The notes beneath the pieces were generated by a model. That model did no database searches. It saw only the letters and a list, made by a program, of their open reading frames with translations, and was not told where the DNA came from. 64,000 nt of DNA from Deltaproteobacteria bacterium (GTDB taxonomy: Bacteria > Myxococcota_A > UBA9160 > UBA4427), in the NCBI GenBank assembly GCA_019310385.1, contig JAFDEK010000017.1:1-64000 (forward strand), given 5' to 3'. Shown here in pieces: positions 37,055 through 48,615 of the stretch. The position numbers were made by a program, and so were the translations under genes. Each line of letters opens with the position of its first letter. Position 1 is the stretch's first letter.

Positions 37055-37146
37055 AGTACCGAGCCACACGAGCAGGGTTCCTGGGGCTTTCGGGCAAGCC
37101 GAGATCGGCGGGGACGGAGATTTCGGGGTCAAAGGCGCTCTCGGGA

Positions 37147-37866
37147 TCAACAGCGCTCGCGGGAGGCCAGATCGCCGAGCAGCGAGATCAGCAAGTCCGG
37201 CTGGCTCAGCATGGGGGAGTGGCTGGTGTCCCAGACCACCCGTTCCGGACAGCGCTGGGCCTGGCGCTGCTGGGCGGAGACCGGGATCACGGCGTCGTCC
37301 CCACACACGACGTAGGTCGCCGGCAGCTTCCGCCAGGGCGCCCGGGTCGCGGGCACCAGGAAGCTGCCGCTCTGCTGGGAGCCCAGCTGCGAAACCGCCC
37401 ATTGCGCGGTCGCGTCGTCGCAGTCCGGATAGAAGATGCCGGCAGCCCGCGTGGGATCGACCAGCGAAGTCCCGTCGCTGCGGAAGTCCACCGCGGAGGC
37501 CAGCACCGATTCCGCAATCTCCGGAATCACGTCCACCATGCTCTCGCCCACGTCGGGCACCGCGGCAGCGAGGTACACGAGGTGCTCCACGCACGCCCCC
37601 TCGGCGCCCTCGTCCACAGCCTCGGTGATCACCGCACCCCCGTAGCTATGTCCGCACAGCACGACGGGCCCGTCACAGCTCGCCAAGACTCGCCGTACCG
37701 CCTCGGCGTCCTCGGCAAGGCTCCCGAGGCTCTCGGCGCTCGCGCCATGGCCCGGCAGATCCTGGGCCCGCACGGGGATCCCGGCAGCTCCCAGGCCCTC
37801 CTCGACGAGCTTCCAGCACCACGCCCCGTGAAACGCACCATGCACCAGCACCACGGTGGCCTTCAA
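37147..37866 (-). CDS. Alpha/beta hydrolase (EstC-like esterase)
   Basis: A 239-aa alpha/beta-hydrolase beginning LKATVVLVHGAFHGAWCW, the typical start of plant-type salicylate/methyl-ester esterase and EstC relatives. The nucleophile elbow is VVLCGHSYGGAV, the acid lies near VVCGDDAVIP and the His in DTSHSPMLS. The TTG at 37866, with GGAGG 6 nt upstream, is chosen because the family starts there; the frame is open to an ATG at 38028 but that region is a tandem repeat. Substrate unknown. It is divergent from dus. Confidence 0.8.
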   Translation of the reverse strand: MKATVVLVHGAFHGAWCWKLVEEGLGAAGIPVRAQDLPGHGASAESLGSLAEDAEAVRRVLASCDGPVVLCGHSYGGAVITEAVDEGAEGACVEHLVYLAAAVPDVGESMVDVIPEIAESVLASAVDFRSDGTSLVDPTRAAGIFYPDCDDATAQWAVSQLGSQQSGSFLVPATRAPWRKLPATYVVCGDDAVIPVSAQQRQAQRCPERVVWDTSHSPMLSQPDLLISLLGDLASRERC

Positions 37867-37932
37867 CTCTCCCCTCCCGTCCTCGGGGACTCCACCCCAG
37901 GCTACACCTGCACCGTACGATTCCGCGACCCT

Positions 37933-37974
37933 TGTACGGATCGAGTTGTACGGATCGAGTCGTACGGCTCGGGT
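37933..37974. repeat. 14-bp x 3 tandem repeat between hydrolase and dus genes
   Basis: TGTACGGATCGAGT is repeated exactly (37933-37946, 37947-37960), then a diverged copy CGTACGGCTCGGGT follows (37961-37974). A related GTACGA lies upstream at about 37915. It lies in the divergent promoter region and could bind a regulator cooperatively. Confidence 0.9.
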
Positions 37975-38078
37975 CGTTCTCACTTCTTCTCGTTCGCCCA
38001 CGCCGACATCTTGAGGTAGCCGTCCCATTCTGCCCCGAGACAGGCCACGCGGGCCGCCTTCTGGTATCTAGTGGCCCG

Positions 38079-39272
38079 ATGGACGAGCGCTACATCGGCG
38101 AGATCAACAAGGGCGTCGAGCCCGCCCGGGAGGGAGAGTTCCCGCCGGTGCTCCTGGGTGGGGGGCGGGGAGGGCTGCGGATAGACCCGCCCGTCATCCT
38201 GGCCCCCATGGCGGGCATCACGAATTACCCCTTCCGCAGCCTCTGCCGCGGCTTCGGAGCCGGGCTCTACGTCAGCGAGATGATCACCGCCCGCGCCCTG
38301 GTGGAGCGCAACCCCAAGACCCTCAGGCTCGCCGCCTTCGAGCCCGACGAGCACCCGCGCAGTCTCCAGCTCTACGGCGTCGATCCCGAGTACGTGGGCC
38401 GCGCCGTGGAGATCCTGGTCGGCGAGGGGAGCATCGACCACCTCGACATGAACTTCGGCTGCCCGGTGCGCAAGGTGACTCGCAAGGGCGGCGGCGCCGC
38501 CATCCCGGTGAAGCCGCGCCTGCTGGCGCGCATCGTACGCGCCGCCGTGGGGCAGGCAGGCAGCATTCCGGTCACCATCAAGTTCCGGATCGGCATCGAC
38601 GACGCCACGCAGACCTTCCTGGACGCGGGCCGGGTCGCCCAGGAGGAGGGCTGTGCAGCCGTGGCGCTCCACGCCCGCACCGCCGCCCAGCTCTATGACG
38701 GCGAGGCCCGCTGGGCCGCCATCGCGGAGCTGAAGAACGCCGTCCGGAACATCCCGGTCCTCGGCAACGGCGACATCTGGGAGGCCTGGGACGCCCTGCG
38801 AATGATGCGCGAGACGGGCTGCGACGGGGTGGTGGTGGGCCGCGGCTGCCTGGGGCGCCCGTGGCTCTTCCGCGACCTGGCGGACGTCTTCGCCGGCCGC
38901 AGCCCCAGCAATCCGCCGCGCTTCGGCGAAGTCATGCAGATCATGCAGCGCCACGCCCGGCTCCTGGTCGCGTGGTCCGGGGAACGCAACGGCATGCGGG
39001 CCTTCCGCAAGCACGCCACCTGGTACACCAAGGGCTTCCCGGGCAGCGCCCGACTCCGTGGCGACCTCATCCAGCTCGATACCCTGGAAGACCTCGACCG
39101 CATCCTCTCTCGCGCGGATCCCGAGCTCGATTTCCCGCCCCGCGCCATGCGCTTCGCCCGGGGAAAGAGTTCGGGCACCCAGCGGGTCGCCCTACCGGAG
39201 GGCTACCTCGACGCCCGGGAAGACGACACGCCTCCCGGCGCAGATGCAGAAGAGGCCTGGTCGGGCGGCTGA
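38079..39272 (+). CDS. dus: tRNA-dihydrouridine synthase (DusB-like)
   Basis: A 397-aa FMN enzyme reducing uridines to dihydrouridine in tRNA. LAPMAGITNYPFRSLCRGFGA begins the TIM barrel (shown here in part), HLDMNFGCPVRKV holds the catalytic Cys, KFRIGIDD and ALHARTAAQLYDG contact FMN, and VVGRGCLGRPWLF is the FMN-phosphate loop. The short helical C-terminal tRNA-binding domain follows. The ATG lacks an SD and has TATCTA 8 nt upstream. The N-terminal 30 residues before the barrel are not conserved. It is convergent with the AEC transporter. Confidence 0.9.
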   Translation: MDERYIGEINKGVEPAREGEFPPVLLGGGRGGLRIDPPVILAPMAGITNYPFRSLCRGFGAGLYVSEMITARALVERNPKTLRLAAFEPDEHPRSLQLYGVDPEYVGRAVEILVGEGSIDHLDMNFGCPVRKVTRKGGGAAIPVKPRLLARIVRAAVGQAGSIPVTIKFRIGIDDATQTFLDAGRVAQEEGCAAVALHARTAAQLYDGEARWAAIAELKNAVRNIPVLGNGDIWEAWDALRMMRETGCDGVVVGRGCLGRPWLFRDLADVFAGRSPSNPPRFGEVMQIMQRHARLLVAWSGERNGMRAFRKHATWYTKGFPGSARLRGDLIQLDTLEDLDRILSRADPELDFPPRAMRFARGKSSGTQRVALPEGYLDAREDDTPPGADAEEAWSGG

Positions 39273-39314
39273 AAAAGGGAGCTGAAAAGGGGCTGGGAAG
39301 GGAGCTGAGCGGGC

Positions 39315-40190
39315 TCAGAGAAGCCAGGCCAGGATCAGCGGAAGGGTCGCGAGGGAGACGAGGGTCGATATCACCACCGTCCCCGCCACCTCGGAGGCGC
39401 CTCGCCCGTAACGCTGGGCGAAGAGGTAGTTCACCACCGCGACCGGCATGGCGCAGTCGAGGATCAAGACGCCGCGGGCGATGCCCTCGAGGTCCAGGAG
39501 CTCCGCCAGCCCGATCCCCACGGCGAGCCCCATCCCGATGCGCAAGAGCGAAACCCCGATGGAGCGCGGCAGTCGGCCGAGAGTGAGCTGTCCCAGGGAG
39601 ACGCCCAGGGTGAGCTGCATGAGGGGAATCGTAAGGGCACCCAGGGTGCCGGTCGTGCGCAGCAGCCAGTCCGGCACCGGCGCCTCGCTGGCGAGCGCCA
39701 CAATCGCGAAGAGCGCCGCGTAGGCGAGAGGCGTACGCAGAATCTGTCGGAAGGACACCACCCCGGTCCAGGTCCACTGGCCCACGGTGAAGTGTATGAG
39801 ACTCGTGAGCGCGAAGTAGCTCACGCCGAGCGCCAGGCCCACCTCTCCGAAGGCAAAGAGGCAGATCGGCAGCCCCATGTTGCCGGTGTTCGCGAACACT
39901 ACGGGACCCAGGAAGGTGGTCGTGGGGAGATCGAAGGCGCGCAGAACGGCGAAGCCCAGGAGCGCGAAGAGGAGGTGAGCCAGGGCCACCGCCAAGGCGA
40001 GCTCCATGAGGCTCGCGATTCCCCCGTCGAGCTTCACGACGCTCGAGAAGATCAGACAGGGCGCACCGACGGTCATGCACAGGTCTGCGACGAAATCGGT
40101 GTGGAAGGGCCGCCCCGACCGCGCCCAGAGATAGCCGAGGGCGATGCACAGATAGACCGGAGCCACGATGGAGAAGAGCTCGGCGAGCAT
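39315..40190 (-). CDS. AEC-family transporter (auxin efflux carrier-like)
   Basis: A 291-aa membrane protein with about ten transmembrane helices. It starts MLAELFSIVAPVYLCIALGY; FANTGNMGLPICLFAFGE is the conserved first half-repeat crossover, and ILDCAMPVAVVNYLFAQRYG is its second-half counterpart. AEC proteins export organic anions by a bile-acid-sodium-symporter-like fold. The ATG at 40190 is preferred over the ATG at 40250, which would place a charged tail first. Substrate unknown. Confidence 0.83.
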   Translation of the reverse strand: MLAELFSIVAPVYLCIALGYLWARSGRPFHTDFVADLCMTVGAPCLIFSSVVKLDGGIASLMELALAVALAHLLFALLGFAVLRAFDLPTTTFLGPVVFANTGNMGLPICLFAFGEVGLALGVSYFALTSLIHFTVGQWTWTGVVSFRQILRTPLAYAALFAIVALASEAPVPDWLLRTTGTLGALTIPLMQLTLGVSLGQLTLGRLPRSIGVSLLRIGMGLAVGIGLAELLDLEGIARGVLILDCAMPVAVVNYLFAQRYGRGASEVAGTVVISTLVSLATLPLILAWLL

Positions 40191-40289
40191 GTCCGGAACC
40201 CCCGGGCCGTCTCTGGCCGCGGCGTTTCCGCGAGCCCTGGCGCTGGACATCCTAGCAGGGCGGCGAATGCGAACTCGGAGCCGACTCGC

Positions 40290-41894
40290 TCAGCGCCGGA
40301 TTCGCCCGAGCGCCGCCGGCGTCGCCGCCAGCAGGAGCGCCGCGAGCAGGCGCGCAGCCAGGCCGCTGGCCGGCAGGTGGACGAGATCGCCCGACTCGCG
40401 ATTGTCCGTGGGCGAGGCACAGGTGGGATCCGCAGGGTAATCGATGAGCCCGTTCCCGTCGTTGTCGACCCCGTCGCTGCACGCGGGCGCCTCGAAGAGA
40501 TCGTACCAGTCCACGCACTGGAGGTCCTGGCCGTAGTCGGTCGCGCCGTCACCGTCGTTGTCGATGTTGTCCCAGCACGCGGGCCGCTCGGATTGGTCAT
40601 CCGGAGTCGCGCAGCCCGTTTCGTCGGGATAGTCGGTCAGTCCGTCGGCGTCGTTGTCGATTCCGTCGGCGCAGTCCCGCTTCTCTCGCGTGCCCGAAGG
40701 GCCCGCGCAGGCCCCGTCTTCGAGATGATCCGTCAGGCCGTCCCCATCGTTGTCGATGCCGTCCCAGCACTCGACCGCTTCGAGAGAGTCGAAGCTCCCG
40801 GCGCAGCCGAGATCATCGGGGTAGTCGGTGAGACCGTCTCCGTTGTTGTCGATTCCATCCGCACAGCCGGTCGCCTCGTGGACGCTGAAAGGCCCGTAAC
40901 AGCTCGGGTCGTCGGGGTGGTCGGTGGCGCCATCGCCGTCGTTGTCCAGGCCGTCGCTGCACTCGCTGCTCTCCGCGTTGTCGAGCACGCCCCAGCAGCT
41001 CGTGTCCGCGGGGTGATCGGTGAGGCCGTCGCCGTCGTTGTCCAGGCCGTCACTGCACTCGGGGTCGGGACGGCCGGCCAGCGCGGCGGTCAGCAGGTGG
41101 GGAGAGCTCGCCACGAGCCCGTCGACACCCATGTCGATCACGCTCGCAAAATCGGGGGACTGCACAATGAAGGTGTAGAGCGAGAGCCCGTAGCTGTGGA
41201 CCAGGTCGACGTACTCGGGGGTCAGCTCCTGGTAGCGGACGATGAGACCCACGCAGCAGCTCTCCGCTCGCGCCAGGATGTTCTCTTCGGGATACCAGGT
41301 GTAGCCGTCGTAGTACACCGGCGCGTCGGGAAGCAGCGCGTGGTATTGCTCCGCCAGGCCCACGCCCCCACGCACCCAGGTCTCGACGCTGGCCTGGGGG
41401 ATGCCGAGATCGAGCACCTGCTGGGCCACGGTGGCGACGTAGTCGCGGTGCTTGATCTCCAGGAAGAACTTCGCGTCGGGCAACACGGCGGCGTAGGCCT
41501 CCTCGAGGGTGGGAACCCGGGTTCCCGCCCACTCGGGGCCGAAGTAGATGCCCGCATCGAGCTGCTTGATCTGCGCAAGGGTGAAGCCCGTGACCAGACC
41601 GGTGCCGTCGGTGGTGCGATCCACGGTCCAGTCGTGGTGCAGGATGGGAACCCCGTCCGCGGTCAAGAAGACATCCGTCTCGATCAAGTCGATGCCGTAG
41701 GAGACAGCCGAGAGGAAGGTGGGGATGGTGTTCTCCGGCGCCAACGTGTAGCCGCCGCGATGGGCGATCGAGAGGGGGTGCCCGGCCTGGGTCACAAGGG
41801 GGACGACGAGCAGGGCCAGGGCCGGAAGCGCAGCGAGCACCGCGCAGGTCCCGTGCCTCCAGGCCCCCCTCCCCCGCCTTCCGCCGCCGATCAC
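40290..41894 (-). CDS. Exported glycerophosphodiester phosphodiesterase with seven Asp-rich repeats and a VPLPA-like sorting signal
   Basis: A 534-aa protein. A signal peptide (residues about 10-38) precedes a GDPD domain: IAHRGGYTLAPENTIPTFLS, IDLIETDVFLTADGVPILHH and FFLEIKHRDY carry the catalytic His pair and metal Glu/Asp ligands. From about residue 275 come seven 30-residue repeats of the form C-x-DG-x-DNDGDG-x-x-D-x8-C, thrombospondin type 3-like calcium loops with paired Cys. The C-terminus is VHLPASGLAARLLAALLLAA followed by Arg residues. This resembles exosortase-processed VPLPA-CTERM signals. The GTG start has GGAG 8 nt upstream and overlaps the stop of the truncated upstream copy (GTGA). 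Confidence 0.85.
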   Translation of the reverse strand: MIGGGRRGRGAWRHGTCAVLAALPALALLVVPLVTQAGHPLSIAHRGGYTLAPENTIPTFLSAVSYGIDLIETDVFLTADGVPILHHDWTVDRTTDGTGLVTGFTLAQIKQLDAGIYFGPEWAGTRVPTLEEAYAAVLPDAKFFLEIKHRDYVATVAQQVLDLGIPQASVETWVRGGVGLAEQYHALLPDAPVYYDGYTWYPEENILARAESCCVGLIVRYQELTPEYVDLVHSYGLSLYTFIVQSPDFASVIDMGVDGLVASSPHLLTAALAGRPDPECSDGLDNDGDGLTDHPADTSCWGVLDNAESSECSDGLDNDGDGATDHPDDPSCYGPFSVHEATGCADGIDNNGDGLTDYPDDLGCAGSFDSLEAVECWDGIDNDGDGLTDHLEDGACAGPSGTREKRDCADGIDNDADGLTDYPDETGCATPDDQSERPACWDNIDNDGDGATDYGQDLQCVDWYDLFEAPACSDGVDNDGNGLIDYPADPTCASPTDNRESGDLVHLPASGLAARLLAALLLAATPAALGRIRR

Positions 41895-42441
41895 CTGCCT
41901 GCTCCCGCGAGGCGCCGACGCGCGGGCCCGCACAGCACGCTCGCCGCGAGGAGCAGCGCTACGAGCACGCGCGCCGACATGCCGCTGGCCGGCAGGTGGA
42001 CGAGATCGCCCGACTCGTGATTGTCCAGGGGTGACGCGCAGGTGGGATCCGCGGGATGATCGATGAGCCCGTTCCCGTCGTCGGGATCCGCGTGCCGGCC
42101 CACTCCGGGCCGAAGTAGATGCCGACATCGAGCAGCTTCAGCTCTGCCAGGGTCTTCTGGGTGACCAGCGCCATGTCGCCGGTAATGCGCCAGAGACTGA
42201 GGTCGTGGTGGATCACCGGCACTCCGTCCAGGGACAGCCAGACGTCGGTCTCGATCACGTCGATGCCGTTGGCGATGGCCGAGAGAAAGGTGGGAATGGT
42301 GTTCTCGGGCGCCAACGCGTAGCCGCCCCGATGACCGATGTTGATCGGGTGCGTGGCCGCGGCCATGGGGCGCGCGAAGAGCACAGCGCAGATCAAGAAC
42401 GGTCCCAGCGCTGAGATCAGAGCTTTACCGCGCAAGACCAC
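41891..42441 (-). pseudogene. Deletion derivative of a second glycerophosphodiesterase gene
   Basis: The 5' part encodes a signal peptide and the first third of a GDPD domain (NIGHRGGYALAPENTIPTFL to YFGPEWAGTRIP). It then jumps, out of frame, to the last DNDGDG repeat and VHLPASGMSARVLVALLLAA, read in the next frame to the stop at 41891. About 350 residues present in the neighbouring intact copy are missing. The two genes are tandem duplicates with the same 3' end, the stop of this one overlapping the GTG of the next. The N-terminus is uncertain (GTG 42441 or an ATG at 42513). Confidence 0.8.
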
Positions 42442-42526
42442 AACACCTCCGACGCCATCGATGCCACCATTCTCGCCGGAACGCGTTACTGCGTCCAGAG
42501 CGTGATTTCGCACGGCGCCTCGGTGT

Positions 42527-44488
<1,962 letters not shown>

Positions 44489-44655
44489 CGATTCCTTCCT
44501 TTTCTGACTTCCCTCGCACTGCCGGCAGCAGGCGCTCGCGCGTTTGGGGGCTCGTGGAAACCGGCGAACTATAGGCACGCAGGACCAAGAAGGAAGCGAA
44601 GACATCCCGATGTTTCCCCGGGGGCGGATCTGAAAGAGCATTCATCTGGATATTG

Positions 44656-44669
44656 AGATAAGCTAATCT
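44656..44669. promoter_or_regulatory. AT-rich dyad upstream of metH
   Basis: AGATAAGCTAATCT is symmetric at 12 of 14 positions and is flanked by ATTG and ATCAAT. It lies 49 bp upstream of the metH ATG in a short AT-rich island within GC-rich DNA, a reasonable position for an operator. The protein that would bind it is unknown. I see no SAM or cobalamin riboswitch here. Confidence 0.35.
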
Positions 44670-44717
44670 ATCAATTTTCGGGTGCTCGCGGCACGCGTAG
44701 CACGAGAGAGAGCCACG

Positions 44718-47700
44718 ATGAGCGCTTCAGAGATCCGAGACCGCCTCGAGGCACAGCTCGACCAGCGAATCCTGGTCCTCGACGGCGCCATGGGGAGCAC
44801 GATCCAGACCTACGGCCTCGAGGAGGAGGACTACCGCGGCGAGCACTTCCGGAGCCACGCGAAGGACCTGAAGGGCGACAACGAGCTGCTCTCCCTGACG
44901 CGTCCCGACGTCATCCTCGCGATCCACGAGGCCTTCCTCGAGGCGGGCGCCGACATCCTCGAGACCAACACCTTCAGCGCCACCGAGATCGCCCAGGCGG
45001 AGTACGAGCTCGAGGATCTGCCGGGCCTGGTGCGCGAGTTGAACCTCGCCTCCTCACGCCTCGCTCGCGAGGCCGCCGACCGCTGGAGCGCCCGGACCCC
45101 CGAGCAGCCCCGCTTCGTCGCCGGTGCCGTCGGGCCCACGGGCAAGACCCTCTCCCTCTCGCCCAAGGTCGAAGACCCCTCCTTCCGCGATCTCACCTTC
45201 GACGCCCTGCGCAGCGCCTACGCGGACCAGGTGCGCGCCCTCATGGAAGGGGGCGTGGACCTCCTCCTGGTGGAGACCATCTTCGACACCCTGAACGCCA
45301 AAGCGGCCCTGGTGGCTATCGACGAGGTCTTCGAGGAGCAGGGACGCGAGCTACCCCTCATGATCTCGGTGGCGATCACCGACGCCAGCGGCCGCACCCT
45401 CTCGGGTCAGACGGTGGACGCCTTCTGGCGCTCCGTCGCCCACGCGCGACCCGTCTCGGTGGGGGTCAACTGCTCCCTCGGCGCGACGGAGATGCGGCCC
45501 CACGTCGAGGAGCTCGCGCGCATCGCCCACTGCCGCGTCTCGAGCTACCCCAACGCAGGTCTCCCCAACGCTTTCGGCGACTACGACGAAACGCCCGAGA
45601 CCACCGGGAGCCTCGTGGGCGAGTTCGCGACCAGCGGCCTGGTGAACATCGTCGGGGGCTGCTGCGGGACCACCCCCGACCATATTCGCGAGATCGCAAA
45701 GTCCGTGGAAGGTGTGGTGCCGCGCACCCTGCCCGAGGGCCACGGCGAGCACATCGCCTTCTTCAGCGGCCTCGAGACCCTGGCCATCCGGCCCGAGTCG
45801 AACTTCCAGATGATCGGCGAGCGTACCAACGTCACGGGCTCCGCTCGCTTCCGACGCCTCATCGAGGGCGAGGACTACGACAAGGCGGTCAACGTCGCAC
45901 TCGACCAGGTGCGCGGCGGCGCCAACATGCTCGACGTCAACATGGACGAGGGCATGCTGGACTCCGAGGCCTGCATCACCCGCTTCCTGAACCTGATCGC
46001 CACCGAGCCGGAGATCGCCCGCATCCCCATCGTGATCGACAGCTCCAAGTGGAGCGTCCTCGAGGCGGGGATGAAGTGCGTCCAGGGCAAGGGCGTGGTG
46101 AACTCCATCTCCCTCAAGGAGGGCGAGGAGGACTTCCTCGCCAAGGCGAAGCTGATTCGGCGCTACGGCTTCGGCGCCGTCGTCATGGCCTTCGACGAGA
46201 CCGGCCAGGCGGACACCTGCGAGCGCAAGGTCGAGATCTGCCAGCGCGCCTACCGGCTCCTCACCCAGGTGGCCCACTTCCCACCCGAGGACATCATCTT
46301 CGATCCCAACATCCTCGCCATCGCGACCGGGATCGAGGAGCACGACCTCTACGCGGTCGACTTCATCAAGGCCACGAAGATCATCAAGGAGACCTGCCCC
46401 GGAGTCCGGGTAAGCGGCGGCATCTCGAACCTCTCCTTCTCCTTCCGCGGCAACGACGTGGTGCGCGAGGCCATCCACTCGGCCTTCCTCTACCACGCCA
46501 TCGACAACGGCATGGACATGGGGATCGTGAACGCCGGCCAGCTGGTGCTCTACGAGGACATCCCGGGCGAGCTCCTCGAGCACGTGGAGGACATCCTCTT
46601 CCGCCGCCGCGCCGACGCCACCGAACGCATGGTGGACTTCGCCGCGACGGTGAAGGGCTCGGGCAAGAAGCGCGAAGTGGACCTCAGCTGGCGCGAGAGC
46701 AGCGTGGGCGAGCGGCTGAGCCACGCGCTGGTGCACGGCGTCGTCGACTTCATCGAGGAGGACACCGAGGAGGCGCGGCTCGCCTCGTCGCGCCCCCTGG
46801 ACGTCATCGAGGGCCCCCTGATGGATGGCATGAGCATCGTCGGCGACCTCTTCGGTGCGGGCAAGATGTTCCTGCCCCAGGTGGTGAAGAGCGCCCGGGC
46901 GATGAAGCGCGCCGTGGCTCACCTCGAGCCCTTCATGGAGGACGACAAGGAGGGCGGCAGCTCCCAGGGCAAGATCGTGATGGCCACCGTGAAGGGCGAC
47001 GTCCACGACATCGGGAAGAACATCGTGGGCGTGGTGCTGGGCTGCAACAACTACAAGGTGATCGACCTCGGCGTCATGGTGCCCACGGAGAAGATCCTGC
47101 AAACCGCCATCGACGAGGAGGCGGACCTGATCGGCCTCTCGGGACTCATCACGCCCTCACTCGACGAGATGGTCGCGGTGGCCCGGGAGATGGAGCGCCG
47201 GGAGCTCGCGCTGCCCCTGCTGATCGGCGGCGCCACCACGAGCAAGCAGCACACGGCGGTGAAGATCGCGCCCAGCTATCACCAGAGCACCGTGCACGTA
47301 CACGACGCCTCCAGGGCGGTGGGCGTGGTCTCGAAGCTGCTCGACGAGGCCCGGCGCCCGGACTTCGACCAGGAGAACCGCGCCAACCAGGAGCGCCTGC
47401 GCGCCCTCCACGCCAATAAGCAGGAGCGCCCCCTGCTCCCCATCGACCAGGCCCGTGGCAACCGCCTCGCCGTCGATTGGCGCGCCGAGGATGTCCCCGA
47501 GCCGAGCTTCACGGGCCGGCGGGTAGTCGACGACGTGTCCCTCGAGGAGATCGTCGAGTACATCGACTGGACCTTCTTCTTCTCGGCCTGGGAGCTGAAG
47601 GGAAAGTTCCCGAAGATCCTCGACCACCCGAAGCACGGCCACGCGGCACGGGAGCTCTACGAGCATGGACGCGAGCTGCTGGAGCGCATCGTCTCCGAGC

Positions 47701-48443
47701 GGCTGCTGACTCCGCGCGGTGTATATGGCTTCTGGCCGGCCGCCGGCGACGGCGACGACATCGTGCTCTTCGACGGACCGGGCCGCAGCAGCGAGCTCAT
47801 GCGCTTCCCCATGCTGCGACAGCAGGCGGGCCAACCCGAGGGCAAAGCGAACCGCAGCCTGGCCGACTACGTCGCCAGGACCGATGCGGGTGTCGCGGAC
47901 CACCTGGGCGCCTTCGCGCTGACGACGGGAATCGGCGCCGACGAGCTGGCCGTCTCCTTCGAGCGCGAGCACGACGACTACAACGCGATCATGGTGAAGG
48001 CTCTCGCGGACCGCCTGGCCGAAGCCTTCGCCGAGCTGCTCCACGCAAGGGCGCGGCGCGATTTGGGCTACGGCGTCGACGAAGGGCTCGGCAAAGAGGA
48101 CCTCATCGCCGAGCGCTACCGCGGCATCCGGCCTGCCTTCGGCTACCCCGCCTGCCCGGACCACACCCCGAAGCGCAGGCTCTTCGAGCTGCTGCAGGCG
48201 CCGGAGGTCGGCATCCAGCTGACCGAGAGCTGCGCCATGGCGCCCGCCGCGAGCGTGAGCGGCCTCTACTTCGCTCATCCCCTGGCGCGCTACTTCACCG
48301 TGGGCCGCATCGGTGCCGATCAGGTCGCCGACTACGCGGCGCGCAGCGGCATGACCGTAGGCGAGACCGAGCGCTGGCTGGCTCCCGCACTCGCCTACGA
48401 ACCCGAGAAAGAACCCGAGAGCGACTCCAAGAGAGAGCGCTGA
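44718..48443 (+). CDS. metH: Cobalamin-dependent methionine synthase
   Basis: A 1241-aa four-module enzyme transferring methyl from methyltetrahydrofolate to homocysteine through B12. The homocysteine domain carries the zinc Cys residues in VGVNCSLGA and [11 protein letters not shown]. The pterin domain shows [13 protein letters not shown] and VIDSSKW. The B12 module has [19 protein letters not shown] with the cobalt-ligating His. The reactivation domain binding SAM shows [19 protein letters not shown] and [16 protein letters not shown]. All four modules are present at the usual length. The ATG at 44718 follows GAGAGAG. It is divergent from htpG. Confidence 0.96.
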   Translation: MSASEIRDRLEAQLDQRILVLDGAMGSTIQTYGLEEEDYRGEHFRSHAKDLKGDNELLSLTRPDVILAIHEAFLEAGADILETNTFSATEIAQAEYELEDLPGLVRELNLASSRLAREAADRWSARTPEQPRFVAGAVGPTGKTLSLSPKVEDPSFRDLTFDALRSAYADQVRALMEGGVDLLLVETIFDTLNAKAALVAIDEVFEEQGRELPLMISVAITDASGRTLSGQTVDAFWRSVAHARPVSVGVNCSLGATEMRPHVEELARIAHCRVSSYPNAGLPNAFGDYDETPETTGSLVGEFATSGLVNIVGGCCGTTPDHIREIAKSVEGVVPRTLPEGHGEHIAFFSGLETLAIRPESNFQMIGERTNVTGSARFRRLIEGEDYDKAVNVALDQVRGGANMLDVNMDEGMLDSEACITRFLNLIATEPEIARIPIVIDSSKWSVLEAGMKCVQGKGVVNSISLKEGEEDFLAKAKLIRRYGFGAVVMAFDETGQADTCERKVEICQRAYRLLTQVAHFPPEDIIFDPNILAIATGIEEHDLYAVDFIKATKIIKETCPGVRVSGGISNLSFSFRGNDVVREAIHSAFLYHAIDNGMDMGIVNAGQLVLYEDIPGELLEHVEDILFRRRADATERMVDFAATVKGSGKKREVDLSWRESSVGERLSHALVHGVVDFIEEDTEEARLASSRPLDVIEGPLMDGMSIVGDLFGAGKMFLPQVVKSARAMKRAVAHLEPFMEDDKEGGSSQGKIVMATVKGDVHDIGKNIVGVVLGCNNYKVIDLGVMVPTEKILQTAIDEEADLIGLSGLITPSLDEMVAVAREMERRELALPLLIGGATTSKQHTAVKIAPSYHQSTVHVHDASRAVGVVSKLLDEARRPDFDQENRANQERLRALHANKQERPLLPIDQARGNRLAVDWRAEDVPEPSFTGRRVVDDVSLEEIVEYIDWTFFFSAWELKGKFPKILDHPKHGHAARELYEHGRELLERIVSERLLTPRGVYGFWPAAGDGDDIVLFDGPGRSSELMRFPMLRQQAGQPEGKANRSLADYVARTDAGVADHLGAFALTTGIGADELAVSFEREHDDYNAIMVKALADRLAEAFAELLHARARRDLGYGVDEGLGKEDLIAERYRGIRPAFGYPACPDHTPKRRLFELLQAPEVGIQLTESCAMAPAASVSGLYFAHPLARYFTVGRIGADQVADYAARSGMTVGETERWLAPALAYEPEKEPESDSKRER

Positions 48444-48615
48444 GCGCCGAAGGCACGATCGCCCAGGCACTGGCGAGCGGGGCGTCGTCCCCCCACTGAC
48501 GTTGCGTCACCCAGCCGACACAGATCCCTCGAGACCGGTGCTAGAATTCCACTATCACGGCGCGCGCCGCAGTACTGCAGCGTTTCGCACATGAGATGGA
48601 TGGCTGCCAGTCGCG

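Noticed and set aside
40372-41075. Apparent DNA repeat array that might suggest CRISPR
   Set aside because: The 90-96-bp periodicity encodes DNDGDG protein repeats within the GDPD gene; units differ and there are no spacers or cas genes.
39792-42020. 742-codon forward open frame
   Set aside because: Antisense to the AEC transporter and GDPD genes, which have clear motifs and signals; composition is typical of antisense high-GC frames.
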